Assembly: GCF_004405125.1 (NCBI RefSeq)
Contig: NZ_SORX01000008.1
Coordinates: 95,058-159,057, forward strand
Length of the DNA stretch: 64,000 bases
DNA from: Jeotgalibacillus salarius
Lineage (GTDB): Bacteria; Bacillota; Bacilli; Bacillales; Jeotgalibacillaceae
Reading direction: 5' to 3'
Shown here: positions 16,227 through 25,023 of the stretch, one piece after another
Numbering within the stretch: position 1 is the stretch's first letter
Layout: the number at the start of each line of letters is the position of its first letter
Made by a program: the position numbers and the translations under genes
The notes under the pieces: model-generated
Databases searched by the model: none
The model's input: the letters and a program-made list of their open reading frames with translations, nothing else
Told to the model about the DNA's origin: nothing

Positions 16227-16325
16227 CTAGTGATGATGTCCTTCAGAATGCTCTTCAGTTTCTTCCTCAAGTAACACTTTTTCATCTTCAGTCAAGCTGC
16301 CTACGGTAAAGCTTTTGACCGGCAT
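16227..16325 (-). pseudogene. Remnant duplicate of the 3' end of the FixH/YtkA-like gene
   Basis: Reading on the minus strand from 16325 gives MPVKSFTVGSLTEDEKVLLE..., ending HSEGHHH-stop, in close register with the last 32 residues of the lipoprotein encoded just upstream (MPVKSFTVGELTEEEEAALE..., ending HDDGHHH-stop). Before residue 1 similarity is lost and the frame meets a stop 8 codons up. It is the tail of a tandem duplicate whose body has been lost. The protein-level conservation exceeds that of silent sites, so the copy was once expressed. Confidence 0.8.
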
Positions 16326-16346
16326 AGCCGCTAATAAAACTACACC

Positions 16347-16796
16347 TTAATGATGATGCCCATCATCGTGCTCTTCAGGCTCTTCCTCTAAAGCCGCTTC
16401 CTCTTCTTCAGTCAACTCACCAACTGTAAAGCTTTTAACTGGCATGGAGGACACGTCTCCTGAACTGACGTGTGCCTGTATATAGTAGAGTCCTTCTTCC
16501 GTAAATTCAGCTTCAGCAGTGTAAACGCCTGCTTCACTGCTTTGCGCTTCGAACCATTCAGATTCTCCTGCAGTTCCCTGCCATACCTCAATCATAATAT
16601 CGTCAGCAGATTCAAGTAATTCACCGTTTTCGGTTACATGAACTGTAAAAGTTTCAGGTGTATTTGCTGATATATTTTCAGGTAAATAAATATACGTTTC
16701 AAGAGGCTCAGCCAATCTCACTTCAGGATTCCCTGCTGCGCATCCGCTTAAAAATACTGCCCCTGCTAGTGTCAATGCTGCAATTCTTTTACTCAT
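16347..16796 (-). CDS. FixH/YtkA-like lipoprotein with His-rich tail
   Basis: 149 residues from the ATG at 16796 behind GGAGGGGGAG. An N-terminal lipoprotein signal ends in the lipobox LSGC, so the mature protein is anchored on the outer face of the membrane. Residues about 35-125 form a YtkA/FixH-like immunoglobulin-type domain (…ESEWFEAQ…GVYTAEAEFTEEGLYYIQAHV). The tail is acidic and ends in EEHDDGHHH, a likely metal-binding cluster. The gene overlaps the end of the PepSY gene by eight bases and is therefore co-expressed with it. A role in metal (zinc or copper) handling is inferred from the tail and the neighbourhood. Confidence 0.8.
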   Translation of the reverse strand: MSKRIAALTLAGAVFLSGCAAGNPEVRLAEPLETYIYLPENISANTPETFTVHVTENGELLESADDIMIEVWQGTAGESEWFEAQSSEAGVYTAEAEFTEEGLYYIQAHVSSGDVSSMPVKSFTVGELTEEEEAALEEEPEEHDDGHHH

Positions 16797-18201
16797 TTGC
16801 TCCCCCTCCTTCAAACAGCTGCTTTCGTAAAGGTCTGATGCGCGGGATCACAAACCGGTCAAGCAAATACATCACGATGATTGAGATTCCGACAAGTGGC
16901 ATCAGTACACCAAGCGCCAGCATGATAAAAAATACTACTCTCGTAATTTTCTTATCCTTTGGCTTAGCAGGTGCACCGTAACGCCCTTTTGGTTTACGCT
17001 TTTTCCACATCACATATGAACTGAGAATCACAAAGATCAGTCCGATACATACAATCAGTCCAAGGATCTGATTCGCAAGACCAAAAAGCCGTCCTTCATG
17101 CAGTGCGATACCAAGTGTAATGCCCTGCGCCATGATGCCGTAATCCTGAAAACGTACATCACTTAAAATGGACCCCGTATACTGATCCAGGTGAAGTGTA
17201 GCACTATCAGATGGATTCGAATGAGAGGTTGCCAGTGTATAAACACCAGCTTCTCCCTGAGGCATTGAAATCGTATAAGGCTTTGCGATATTTTGCTGTG
17301 ATGCCACACCCACAGCATCATCAACTGAGATCGGCACATAGCCATTATCCACTGATGACGGCACAGGCAGATTTTCAGAAGCCCACGGAACGTCAGATGC
17401 TATATCTTTAGCAAGTATCTGTGACTCAGGCTTTTCGCCAAAACTCTGGGCAAATGCAGGATAGCCTGTATTTGTAGAAGTAGCCAGGCGATTAATCTGC
17501 TCACCCATCACACCTGACCACGGCAGTCCGGTTAAAATTAAAATTAGAATACCAAGAGAAAGCCAAAATGCAGGCACTGCATGCATATCACGCCAAAACG
17601 TTCTGCCTTTGCTTCTGAGTCTCGGAAGCACCGTTCCCCAGATCGCTGACCGCTTTCTTGGCCACCACATATAAAGACCCGTGATCAGTAAAATCACAGC
17701 CCAGCATGCCGCAAGTTCAACAAGCAGGTTTGCTGCTGTTCCGCCAATTAACAATTCACTATGAATACTGACGAAAATATCAGTAAACCTTTCTCCTGAC
17801 TGAATCTCACCTAACACGGCACCATTATATGGGTTCACATAAACAGAAGCTGCCTCCCCATTTTGTAAAATGCCAACTTCCGTTGTGCGGGCAGGATCAT
17901 CATAAAAACTGACCGATGTCACACTTGCATCCGGATAACTTTCAAGCACACCGGCAGTTTGCGCAGTCACAGCAAGCGCTGTTGCTCCCTCTTCCACAAA
18001 GTACAGGTCCTGATACAGCACATTTTCAATCTGAGGCTTAAATAAATACACGCCCCCGCTAAAAGCTAAAATCAGTAAGAACGGCGAAAAAATTAACCCC
18101 GCATAAAAGTGCCACCTCCAGACCGCCTGATACAATGAAATACTGCGTTTTTTCCTCTTCTTCTCACTCACTTCACGCTCACTCATCTTTAACGCTTCCA
18201 T
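16789..18201 (-). CDS. PepSY-associated membrane protein
   Basis: 470 residues from the ATG at 18201, eight bases behind AAGGAG. Four membrane helices of the PepSY_TM family: the first near 30-55 with WRWHFYAGL, others near 145-170 (ending MWWPRKRSAIWG), 190-215 (WRDMHAVPAFWLSLGILIL) and the C-terminus. Two PepSY-like extracytoplasmic segments lie between. Relatives act in siderophore reduction or metal uptake and carry conserved His residues (HFYAG, DMHAVPA, HEGRLFG) that may bind heme. It is the first gene of a two-gene unit with the His-tailed lipoprotein, divergent from the AztD-like gene. Confidence 0.85.
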   Translation of the reverse strand: MEALKMSEREVSEKKRKKRSISLYQAVWRWHFYAGLIFSPFLLILAFSGGVYLFKPQIENVLYQDLYFVEEGATALAVTAQTAGVLESYPDASVTSVSFYDDPARTTEVGILQNGEAASVYVNPYNGAVLGEIQSGERFTDIFVSIHSELLIGGTAANLLVELAACWAVILLITGLYMWWPRKRSAIWGTVLPRLRSKGRTFWRDMHAVPAFWLSLGILILILTGLPWSGVMGEQINRLATSTNTGYPAFAQSFGEKPESQILAKDIASDVPWASENLPVPSSVDNGYVPISVDDAVGVASQQNIAKPYTISMPQGEAGVYTLATSHSNPSDSATLHLDQYTGSILSDVRFQDYGIMAQGITLGIALHEGRLFGLANQILGLIVCIGLIFVILSSYVMWKKRKPKGRYGAPAKPKDKKITRVVFFIMLALGVLMPLVGISIIVMYLLDRFVIPRIRPLRKQLFEGGGANE

Positions 18202-18413
18202 CCTCACCACTCCTTCCCGGGCACACATGCCCCTTTCATTTCACAATCCTATTACTTAATTAACGCAGAATTTTTTTAAATGGATCACTTTTTCTGAGCC
18301 GTATTTAAAAAATTGTAGCAGTGGTGTGTGAAGTCAGCGTGAAATAGAACTGAAAATAAAAGTAAGAATGTCAATCTTTCACTTGCATAACTTTCAAAGA
18401 AAAGATAATATGT

Positions 18414-18434
18414 AAAACGTAATCATTACTATTT
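18414..18434. promoter_or_regulatory. Zur box
   Basis: AAAACGTAATCATTACTATTT matches the Bacillus Zur operator (AAATCGTAATnATTACGATTT) at 18 of 20 defined positions and is nearly palindromic. It lies 20 bp before the AztD-like start and just downstream of a possible sigma-A promoter (TTGCAT at 18383, TAATAT 17 bp on), so a bound repressor would block transcription. It predicts induction under zinc starvation. No second box is seen close to the divergent PepSY start. Confidence 0.75.
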
Positions 18435-18454
18435 ACATAAAGGAGCTGACGTTT

Positions 18455-19792
18455 TTGAAAAAATACTCATTATTTATCTGGACACTTATGCTGGGTGTTC
18501 TTTTACTGGCTGCATGCAATACTTCTGACACCTCTCAGGAGACAAACAGTACTGACAGCAATGAAACTGGAACTGAGGAGAAGAGTGAAAATGCGATAGA
18601 GGATCACAATCATCATGAGGAGGACGACCATGAAGAGCATGCGCACGTCAATGAAACCACTGCGCGTTTGACAGTGGCTCATGAAAACGGCATCTGGATT
18701 TTGGACAGTGATCATGATGAAGTCATTGAATCTCTTGATCTGAGCGTTTCTGCGCTTAGTCTTTCACCAAATCAGCGCCATATTTTTGTAAATGACCGTG
18801 AGAACGGCGTTGTAAAACTACTGGATTCAGGTGTATGGTCGGAGTCTCACGGAGATCATGCGCACGATTACATAGAAAGTCCGATTCTTTCATCATACGA
18901 AATAGAAGGTGACCAGCCCACTCATTTTGTAAATCACGCCGGCCGCACCGCTATCTTTGATGACGGCAGCGGAGAAGTTCATGTTTATGAGGATACATCG
19001 TTAACAACTGAGAATGCACCGGCACCAGTGGCAGCAATTCAAACAGTTCCTCACCACGGGGTAGCAGTCCCGCTTTCAGACGGACGTAATATCGTTTCTT
19101 ACACACCTGAGGAAAACCCTCAGCCACTTCCTGAAGGCATTTCGATTTATAATGCTGAAGGTGAGAATGAGACAAGGTATTCGAACTGTCCTGGCCTTCA
19201 TGGAGAAGCTTCCGGTGGATCAGATGAAGTTGAAACAGTGGCTTTCGGCTGTAAAGGCCAGGTGCTTCTTTATCACCCAGCTGAAAATAGCATAACGGAA
19301 CTCGCACTCCCTGACGCAGGTGCACGCGTTGGATCACTTAAGGGAATCTCAGCCTCCAATTATATGATTGGGAACTATAGCAGTGAAGAAGATTCTGCAT
19401 TAAATACTCACCTCTCCCTGATTCACTTAAGGGATCGGACAATTGAAACAATCGACCTTGGAACGGAGTATGTCGGCAGCATAACAATGGATGAGGAGCA
19501 CGCTTATGTGCTGGGTAAAAACGGTTCACTATTTGTGATCCATTTATCGACAGGAGAAATTGAGTCAGAAACTGCAGTAATTGACCCGATCGAACCTACA
19601 GAAGGTCATGGCCATGGAACACCAAACCCTGCCCTTGCACTCGTTGAAGGGATTGTATATGTAACTGATCCTGCTACAATGACACTTCATCAGGTTGATC
19701 CTGCACATGGAGAAGCAAAAGCCATTCAAACTTTCGATACAGCACCAACTGCACTAATTGCGATTAAAAAAGGTGACCCGCACGACCATTAA
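18455..19792 (+). CDS. AztD-like zinc metallochaperone lipoprotein
   Basis: 445 residues; TTG start nine bases behind AAGGAG. A lipoprotein signal ends LLAAC. A flexible His/Asp/Glu-rich stretch follows (HNHHEEDDHEEHAHV, about residues 50-65), then a beta-propeller of about 370 residues with further His clusters (HGDHAHD, GHGHGTP, and DPHDH at the C-terminus) and two Cys in the middle (SNCPGLHGE, FGCKGQ). This is the layout of AztD, which hands zinc to the AztC binding protein of an ABC importer. No aztABC genes are adjacent here. The Zur box upstream supports a zinc role. Confidence 0.82.
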   Translation: MKKYSLFIWTLMLGVLLLAACNTSDTSQETNSTDSNETGTEEKSENAIEDHNHHEEDDHEEHAHVNETTARLTVAHENGIWILDSDHDEVIESLDLSVSALSLSPNQRHIFVNDRENGVVKLLDSGVWSESHGDHAHDYIESPILSSYEIEGDQPTHFVNHAGRTAIFDDGSGEVHVYEDTSLTTENAPAPVAAIQTVPHHGVAVPLSDGRNIVSYTPEENPQPLPEGISIYNAEGENETRYSNCPGLHGEASGGSDEVETVAFGCKGQVLLYHPAENSITELALPDAGARVGSLKGISASNYMIGNYSSEEDSALNTHLSLIHLRDRTIETIDLGTEYVGSITMDEEHAYVLGKNGSLFVIHLSTGEIESETAVIDPIEPTEGHGHGTPNPALALVEGIVYVTDPATMTLHQVDPAHGEAKAIQTFDTAPTALIAIKKGDPHDH

Positions 19793-19822
19793 TATTCATT
19801 CCCCCTAAATGAATATATATAA

Positions 19823-19852
19823 AAAATGCCGGGTGTTGTGCCCGGCATTTTT
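19823..19852 (+). terminator. Rho-independent terminator
   Basis: Arms AAAATGCCGGG / CCCGGCATTTT with an eight-base loop (perfect, GC-rich), downstream of the AztD-like gene. Confidence 0.92.
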
Positions 19853-19899
19853 GTGATTTGAACTCATATTTTTTGCCTTTTTGAGAATGATGACAAAAA

Positions 19900-19983
19900 C
19901 GGCACACCCGGGACGGAGTTCAGTGCGCCACTTTTAGAATGATTCTTAAAATGAATCACACAACTCCGTCCCCGCTGTGCCGC
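19900..19983. repeat. REP-like palindromic element, copy 4
   Basis: CGGCACACCCGGGACGGAGTT at the left and CAACTCCGTCCCCGCTGTGCCG at the right form the inverted ends, with a TTTTAGAATGATTCTTAAAA palindrome in the centre. It abuts the photolyase stop codon and may double as its transcript end. Confidence 0.85.
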
Positions 19984-21486
19984 TTATTCTTTAAGCAGCC
20001 GCGCTCCCTTCTCTAAAATCTCCTTCTTCTTATCAGCATCCCGCTTCTGCCACTGTTTATAGATTAGTCCCATCCGGTGATTATCGCTGAGTTTGTCAGC
20101 GTTCCGGTCTAAGAAGTGCCAGTATAGGGCGTTAAATGGACAGGCGTCTTCTTCTGTCTGGTGGTTGACGTTATATTTACAGGAGCCGCAGTAGTTGCTC
20201 ATTTTGTTGATGTATCTGCCTGATGCGACGTAAGGCTTGGTGGAAAGGGTGCCTCCATCTGCATAGAGCGCCATACCTAGTACATTCGGCAGGACCACCC
20301 AGTCTTGGGCATCGATATACATTTCGTTGAACCAGTCTGAGGTCTGCTGCGGCGATAGCCCGTAAAGAGTTGCATAGTTACCGATCACCATGAGTCGTTG
20401 AATATGGTGGTTGTATCCATGCTCCACAACCGGCCGGATTGATTCATGCATACAATTCATATCAGTCTCTGCATCCCAGAAAAAAGAAGGCAGATCGCGC
20501 TGATGATTGAATTTATTTACATCACGATATTGAGGCATTTTCTTCAGGTAGACTCCGCGTATAAACTCGCGCCAGCCGATGATCTGCCGGATAAATCCTT
20601 CAGCTGAATTAAGCGGCACCTCTCCGTTAAGATAGGCCTGTTCAGCTTTTCTAACAACTTCCATTGGCGTCAGCAGACCAATATTAATAGAAGAAGAAAG
20701 CAGCGAGTGCGACATAAAGTCATCTCCTTCAAGCATGGCATCCTGATAAGTCCCAAAGGTTTCAAGCCTTTCTTTTATAAACTGATTCAGTGCCTGAAGT
20801 GCTTCTTTTCGCGTTACCGGCCACCTGAACGGCTTCAGTTCACCCGGGTTATCTCCAAACTGTTTTTCAACCTTTTCCATCACTTCTTTGGTGACATCAT
20901 CAGGTCTGAATGATCGCGCCTTTGTAAATGTGGTGTTTCCCTTAGCAGACTTGCGATTCTCCTGATCAAACGACCACTTGCCGCCAACCGGATCATCGCC
21001 ATCCACCAATACATTCAGCCGCTTCCGCATCCTCCGATAAAAAGGGTCCATCTTCCACGGTCCGTCACCTTTCAGCTCACTCTTAATCTCCTCAGCAGCC
21101 AGCAAAAATAACGGACGTGCATCAAGCACCTCCACTTCAATATCCGACAGCGACTTCTCCCACTTTTTCATCGCCTGCGTCATCCGATAATCCGTATGAA
21201 CCGTATAGTAAACTTTTTCAGGCTCAAACGCTTTCACGTGCGCCTTCCACGCATCCTCAAATGAATCCGCTTCACGGTAATCCACCCGAAACCCTTTCTC
21301 CTCCAGTTCCGATGCAAAATGACGCATTGCAGAAAAAATCAACACAAGCTTCTGCTTATGATAATGCTGCCACGTTGAACGTGACTGCGCCTCAATCATC
21401 AAAAAAACATCCTTATCCTTATCTGCCTCTCTCACAACCGGCAGCTCATGGCACAACTGATTCCCAAAAATCCAGTGCGTCGCCAT
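19984..21486 (-). CDS. Fe-S bacterial cryptochrome/photolyase (6-4 photolyase type)
   Basis: 500 residues from the ATG at 21486, eight bases behind AGGAGG. The frame continues further upstream only by translating a REP element, so that extension is not real. The protein belongs to the deeply branching prokaryotic photolyase group (PhrB type): an N-terminal Rossmann-like antenna domain (IFGNQLCHELP...), a C-terminal FAD domain with YGLSPQQTSDWFNEMYIDAQDWVVLPNVLGM, and four Cys expected to hold a 4Fe-4S cluster (DMNC, YCGSC, ACPFNALYW). It likely repairs UV (6-4) photoproducts with blue light. Confidence 0.9.
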   Translation of the reverse strand: MATHWIFGNQLCHELPVVREADKDKDVFLMIEAQSRSTWQHYHKQKLVLIFSAMRHFASELEEKGFRVDYREADSFEDAWKAHVKAFEPEKVYYTVHTDYRMTQAMKKWEKSLSDIEVEVLDARPLFLLAAEEIKSELKGDGPWKMDPFYRRMRKRLNVLVDGDDPVGGKWSFDQENRKSAKGNTTFTKARSFRPDDVTKEVMEKVEKQFGDNPGELKPFRWPVTRKEALQALNQFIKERLETFGTYQDAMLEGDDFMSHSLLSSSINIGLLTPMEVVRKAEQAYLNGEVPLNSAEGFIRQIIGWREFIRGVYLKKMPQYRDVNKFNHQRDLPSFFWDAETDMNCMHESIRPVVEHGYNHHIQRLMVIGNYATLYGLSPQQTSDWFNEMYIDAQDWVVLPNVLGMALYADGGTLSTKPYVASGRYINKMSNYCGSCKYNVNHQTEEDACPFNALYWHFLDRNADKLSDNHRMGLIYKQWQKRDADKKKEILEKGARLLKE

Positions 21487-21558
21487 CAGCATCACCTCCT
21501 GATATAAATATACCCCGGGAGAAGTGAAGTCAGACTGTGTGGGTGTGTTCTGATGAAT

Positions 21559-21706
21559 GTGCATGCTGGGGACGGAGGTTGCGTTGTCATGATATGTACA
21601 CCCTGGGGACAGAGATGAGAAAAGCGGCACACTGGGGTCGGAGTTGTGTGTGTCAAAATTAGAATCATTCTCACAACAAATTGCTCCGTCCCCACAGTAC
21701 ACATGT
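21559..21706. repeat. REP-like element, copy 5 (long composite form)
   Basis: One of three nearly identical long copies (with 23879-24028 and 25926-26072). Modules in order: GGGGACGGAGGTTG, GTCATGATATGTACA, GGGACAGAG, AAAAGCGGCACAC, GTCGGAGTT, AAAATTAGAATCATTC and a closing CTCCGTCCCC. Confidence 0.85.
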
Positions 21707-21764
21707 CACAAATAAAAAAGGCGGACTCTGCTTTGCACAACAGACCCCACCAGTATGATTTCGT

Positions 21765-22610
21765 TTAAATGTTGCTGACCCGAGAAGGCGTTAACCCCTT
21801 CTTATCCTGATACATTGCCTGATCAGCTTCTTCAATAATATCTTCAAAAATCAATGATTCTTCAAAAACAAAATGACTGATTCCAATACTCAAGTGGATC
21901 GTGAGCTGAAATTCGTCATCAGTGAAGGGTTCATCAAATAAGCGGTGCAGTTTATGACACATGTATTCCAGCTGACCTGATTCATTGGGTTTTCTTTCAG
22001 TTAAAAGAATGAATTCATCCCCTCCAAACCGGTAGCTGATCGATTCGTTCATTTGCGTACTTAAGCATTCTGACACATACTGCAGAACCTTATCACCAAA
22101 AACATGTCCGAAACTATCATTGATTTCTTTAAAGTCATCAAGATCAACAAATACAAGATAATACTCCTTTTGACTTTCTTTCATATCTGAAATGAATGCC
22201 TGCAAAGCATGTCTATTTGGCAGTGAAGTTAAGTCATCGTGTGAAATCGTCTGACGATTCTCCTCGAGACGCTGCACCATCATTTTAATACCAGTTGAAA
22301 ATTCCCTGATCATTCCTCTTTTAACACTTGGGATATGGACGTTGTAATGACCATTTTTTATTTCATGGAATACATCCATAAAAAGATTTAGAAAACGGGA
22401 AAAGAAGAAACAAAATACAATATAATTGATCAGACCCAGCACCAGACCTGCACCAATACTGGCCACCACGAAGTAAAGATGAACATCTTCAGGTACCGGG
22501 ATGATCAGCGGCATACCCATTGAAAAAATGATGCCAACCAAGATGCCAAATAACACATAACTTCCCAGGACAATTTTATAGTAATTTAAATGCTTCACTT
22601 CAATGGTCAT
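21765..22610 (-). CDS. Membrane diguanylate cyclase (GGDEF)
   Basis: 281 residues from the ATG at 22610, eight bases behind AAGGGTG. Two membrane helices (about 12-32 and 45-72), a HAMP-like linker (to about 105), and a GGDEF domain (about 120-275) with an intact active-site signature RFGGDEF and the metal-binding VFVDLDDFKEIND. It should make cyclic di-GMP. There is no upstream RxxD inhibitory site that I can identify with confidence. It starts 33 bp after the PAS chemoreceptor gene, and the two are probably one operon linking taxis and c-di-GMP. Confidence 0.9.
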   Translation of the reverse strand: MTIEVKHLNYYKIVLGSYVLFGILVGIIFSMGMPLIIPVPEDVHLYFVVASIGAGLVLGLINYIVFCFFFSRFLNLFMDVFHEIKNGHYNVHIPSVKRGMIREFSTGIKMMVQRLEENRQTISHDDLTSLPNRHALQAFISDMKESQKEYYLVFVDLDDFKEINDSFGHVFGDKVLQYVSECLSTQMNESISYRFGGDEFILLTERKPNESGQLEYMCHKLHRLFDEPFTDDEFQLTIHLSIGISHFVFEESLIFEDIIEEADQAMYQDKKGLTPSRVSNI

Positions 22611-22642
22611 CACTTTCACACCCTTACAATTGCATTAAAGAT

Positions 22643-23542
22643 TTATACGCTTTCTCTCAACTGCGTTGCATACGTGTCGATTTTGACAGCGGTATTTTTC
22701 AAATCATTAAAATCATAAACCGTCTCATTAATTTGCTCTGTTCCTTTTTGGGAGATCTTCTCGACTTGTTCTGTCCCTGCACCGATTTCATTAATTTCAG
22801 TCGTGATTCCCTTAACAGATTCACGCACGGTCAATATGGATTCTTCCACTTTTCCTGCGAGCTTTTTCACTTCTTTGGCGACAATATCAAAGCCGCGTCC
22901 GTGTTCACCGGCTCTTGCTGCTTCAATTGCTGCATTAAGCGCAAGCAGATTCGTTTGAGAAGCAATTTCACGAATCGTCGTTGTAAGCTGCTGGATATTT
23001 TCAGCCTGCGTCGTGAGCTCCTTTAATGTTTCGATATTCTTCTTCGAGTGAGAAAGCGTGTGCTCAATGCTTTGTCTTAATTCCTCACTTCGCTTCACTC
23101 CATTATTTGCTTTATCCGTCATTTGATTAGATACCTGAGAAAGCGAGGAAACCATTCCTGATACATTTTCCTGTCTTTGTGTAATATCAGTGGCGACCTT
23201 GACCACACCTACTACTCTGCTCCCTTCATAAATTGGCATGTAAGTAGCCTCCAGCCAAATGATATCCCCATTTCTTTTCCTGCGTTTAATTTTGTCCTGA
23301 AATTGAATACCTGCACTTAAGTCACGCCAAAACCGAACATAGTCGGTCGAATGTGTAAAATCATCAAAACAAAAAATCTGATGTTGTAAACCAATCAGTT
23401 CATCAGCTCTGTAACCCACAGCCTGCGCAAAAAGTTCATTTACATAGGTCACTTTTTTATCCAGATCAAACTGAATAATAGCCAGATTTTTCTTAAAAGC
23501 TTCCATTACATTTGATTCACTTACTGCAACTATAGTTTGCAT
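22643..23542 (-). CDS. Soluble PAS-containing methyl-accepting chemotaxis protein
   Basis: 299 residues with no membrane segment. A PAS domain occupies about 18-125 ([21 protein letters not shown], ending [12 protein letters not shown]), followed by a short chemoreceptor signalling hairpin whose tip [33 protein letters not shown] is intact. The PAS module could bind heme, FAD or a small ligand; this cannot be read from the sequence. Cytosolic receptors of this kind often report redox or oxygen status. First gene of a probable operon with the diguanylate cyclase. Confidence 0.88.
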   Translation of the reverse strand: MQTIVAVSESNVMEAFKKNLAIIQFDLDKKVTYVNELFAQAVGYRADELIGLQHQIFCFDDFTHSTDYVRFWRDLSAGIQFQDKIKRRKRNGDIIWLEATYMPIYEGSRVVGVVKVATDITQRQENVSGMVSSLSQVSNQMTDKANNGVKRSEELRQSIEHTLSHSKKNIETLKELTTQAENIQQLTTTIREIASQTNLLALNAAIEAARAGEHGRGFDIVAKEVKKLAGKVEESILTVRESVKGITTEINEIGAGTEQVEKISQKGTEQINETVYDFNDLKNTAVKIDTYATQLRESV

Positions 23543-23878
23543 TTAACCATTCCCTCTCTGTTCTTAACTCACTATATAAGTCTTTTTACCCAAATTATAT
23601 TCAATCAAACGAGCCAATGTGCTCACCATTGAAAATTTATCTTTAACTGTCATACAGTCATTCAAAAAAACTAAAATCATTCATAAAAAACATGTAAAAA
23701 AGTACTGAACAAACCAAATCATCCCACTGTATTTCCTCAAGGTATTTCGAATTCGTAATATCAGTATACACGAACAAAAATAAAACAAAAGTACTATTAC
23801 CCATGCATCTTTTACATAAATTAAATCATTATTTCAATGAAAATAGTCGGATATTGTCGAAATTCATCACTTAAAGAT
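23543..23878. other. AT-rich intergenic stretch without a gene
   Basis: The region upstream of the PAS chemoreceptor gene has no reading frame with a ribosome binding site, no hairpin with a T-run and no repeat that I can see. It presumably contains the promoter of the chemoreceptor operon. Confidence 0.5.
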
Positions 23879-24028
23879 GTGCATGGTGGGGACGGAGGTT
23901 GTTTTGTCATGATATGTACACTTGAGGGACAGAGATGAGAAAAGCGGCACACGGGGGTCGGAGTTCCGTGTGCCAAAATTAGAATCATTCACAAAATGAA
24001 CCGCTCCGATCCCACTGTGCAGGTACCA
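23879..24028. repeat. REP-like element, copy 6 (long composite form)
   Basis: Module order is the same as in the copies at 21559 and 25926, with near identity to the latter over about 145 bp. One CTCCGTCCC end is changed to CTCCGATCCC. Confidence 0.85.
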
Positions 24029-24140
24029 CGATAATGTATGGAGTAATGTCATATATTGATTGATGAAGAGCTTAGTCATAAAAGAAGATGCTCTCAATTT
24101 GCTATGGCAGATCTGGTCTGTCTCAAAGGAGGGTGGTCAG

Positions 24141-24975
24141 GTAAGCGTGCTTGTGACTGGTGCATCTGGAAATGTTGGTCAGTATGTAGTTGAAGCCCTG
24201 CTTGGTAATGGAGAACATGTAATCGCCGCTAGTACGGATGTGGAAAAGTTAAAGCGGATTTTCGGACATTCTGCAGACGTTGTTCATCTGGATTTCACAA
24301 ATGAAACAGTTTTGATGCAGCTCTTAGAGGCGTGGACCGTGTATTCCTGATGCGTCCACCACACCTTGGTAACCCCGAAGATCTCTGATCTCTATCCGTT
24401 TATTGATATGATGAATTTACACAAAATCAAACTCGTTTCTTTTTTATCACTGATGGGCGTTGAATCAAATCAAACTCCCCCTCACCATAAGATCGAGAAA
24501 TATATCGAAAAGTCAGGGCTTCTATTTGCCCATATCAGACCCGGCTTTTCATGCAGAATCTATCCGGTATTCATGCACAGGAAATCGTAAATAAGAACCA
24601 AATCTTTGTGCCAGCGGGTTACAGCAGAACAAGCTTTATTGACGCTAAGAATATTGGGCTGTCAGCAGCCGTATTGTTAAGTGAGCCTTCTACATATCAA
24701 AACACTGCTCATATAATAACAAGTCCGGAAGCTCTCAACTATGATGAAATCGCAGAAATATTACTTATGCTAAATCGGGCTACTTACAATACCGCAAACT
24801 TCACATTAAAAAAAGAGGCCTTCCAAAAGACTATGTGAATGTCACCGTCGCATTATATTTTATGACAAGAATGGGAACCGCCAAAAGAGTAACTGATCAT
24901 TTTTACAAATTAACTGGTCAAAAACCCAGGGACATTAAGACATTTGCTATGGAAAATATAGATGAGTTTGTATAA
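24141..24975 (+). pseudogene. Decayed NmrA-like NAD(P)-binding SDR gene
   Basis: Fragments of one protein appear in successive frames: VLVTGASGNVGQYVVEAL (nucleotide-binding loop) to about 24330, then FLMRPPHLGNPEDL, then a segment with VSFLSLMGVE and KIEKYIEKSGL to about 24550, then MQNLSGIHAQEIVNKNQIFVPAG...FIDAKNIG to about 24830, then VNVTVALYFMTRMG...ending at TAA 24975. At least three frameshifts and a stop separate them. The expected start codon is GTA, after AAAGGAGG. The parent is an atypical short-chain dehydrogenase (YtfG/NmrA family) of about 280 residues. It is clearly not functional. Confidence 0.85.
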
Positions 24976-24990
24976 TCAGTACATTGACAA

Positions 24991-25017
24991 AACGCCACTC
25001 CAATGCGGAGTGGCGTT
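24991..25017. terminator. Bidirectional terminator
   Basis: Perfect 11-bp arms AACGCCACTCC / GGAGTGGCGTT between the decayed SDR gene (+) and the intact SDR gene (-). Confidence 0.85.
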
Positions 25018-25023
25018 CATTCA

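Noticed and set aside
21487-21702. N-terminal extension of the photolyase
   Set aside because: The extra 72 codons come from a REP element; AGGAGG points to the ATG at 21486.
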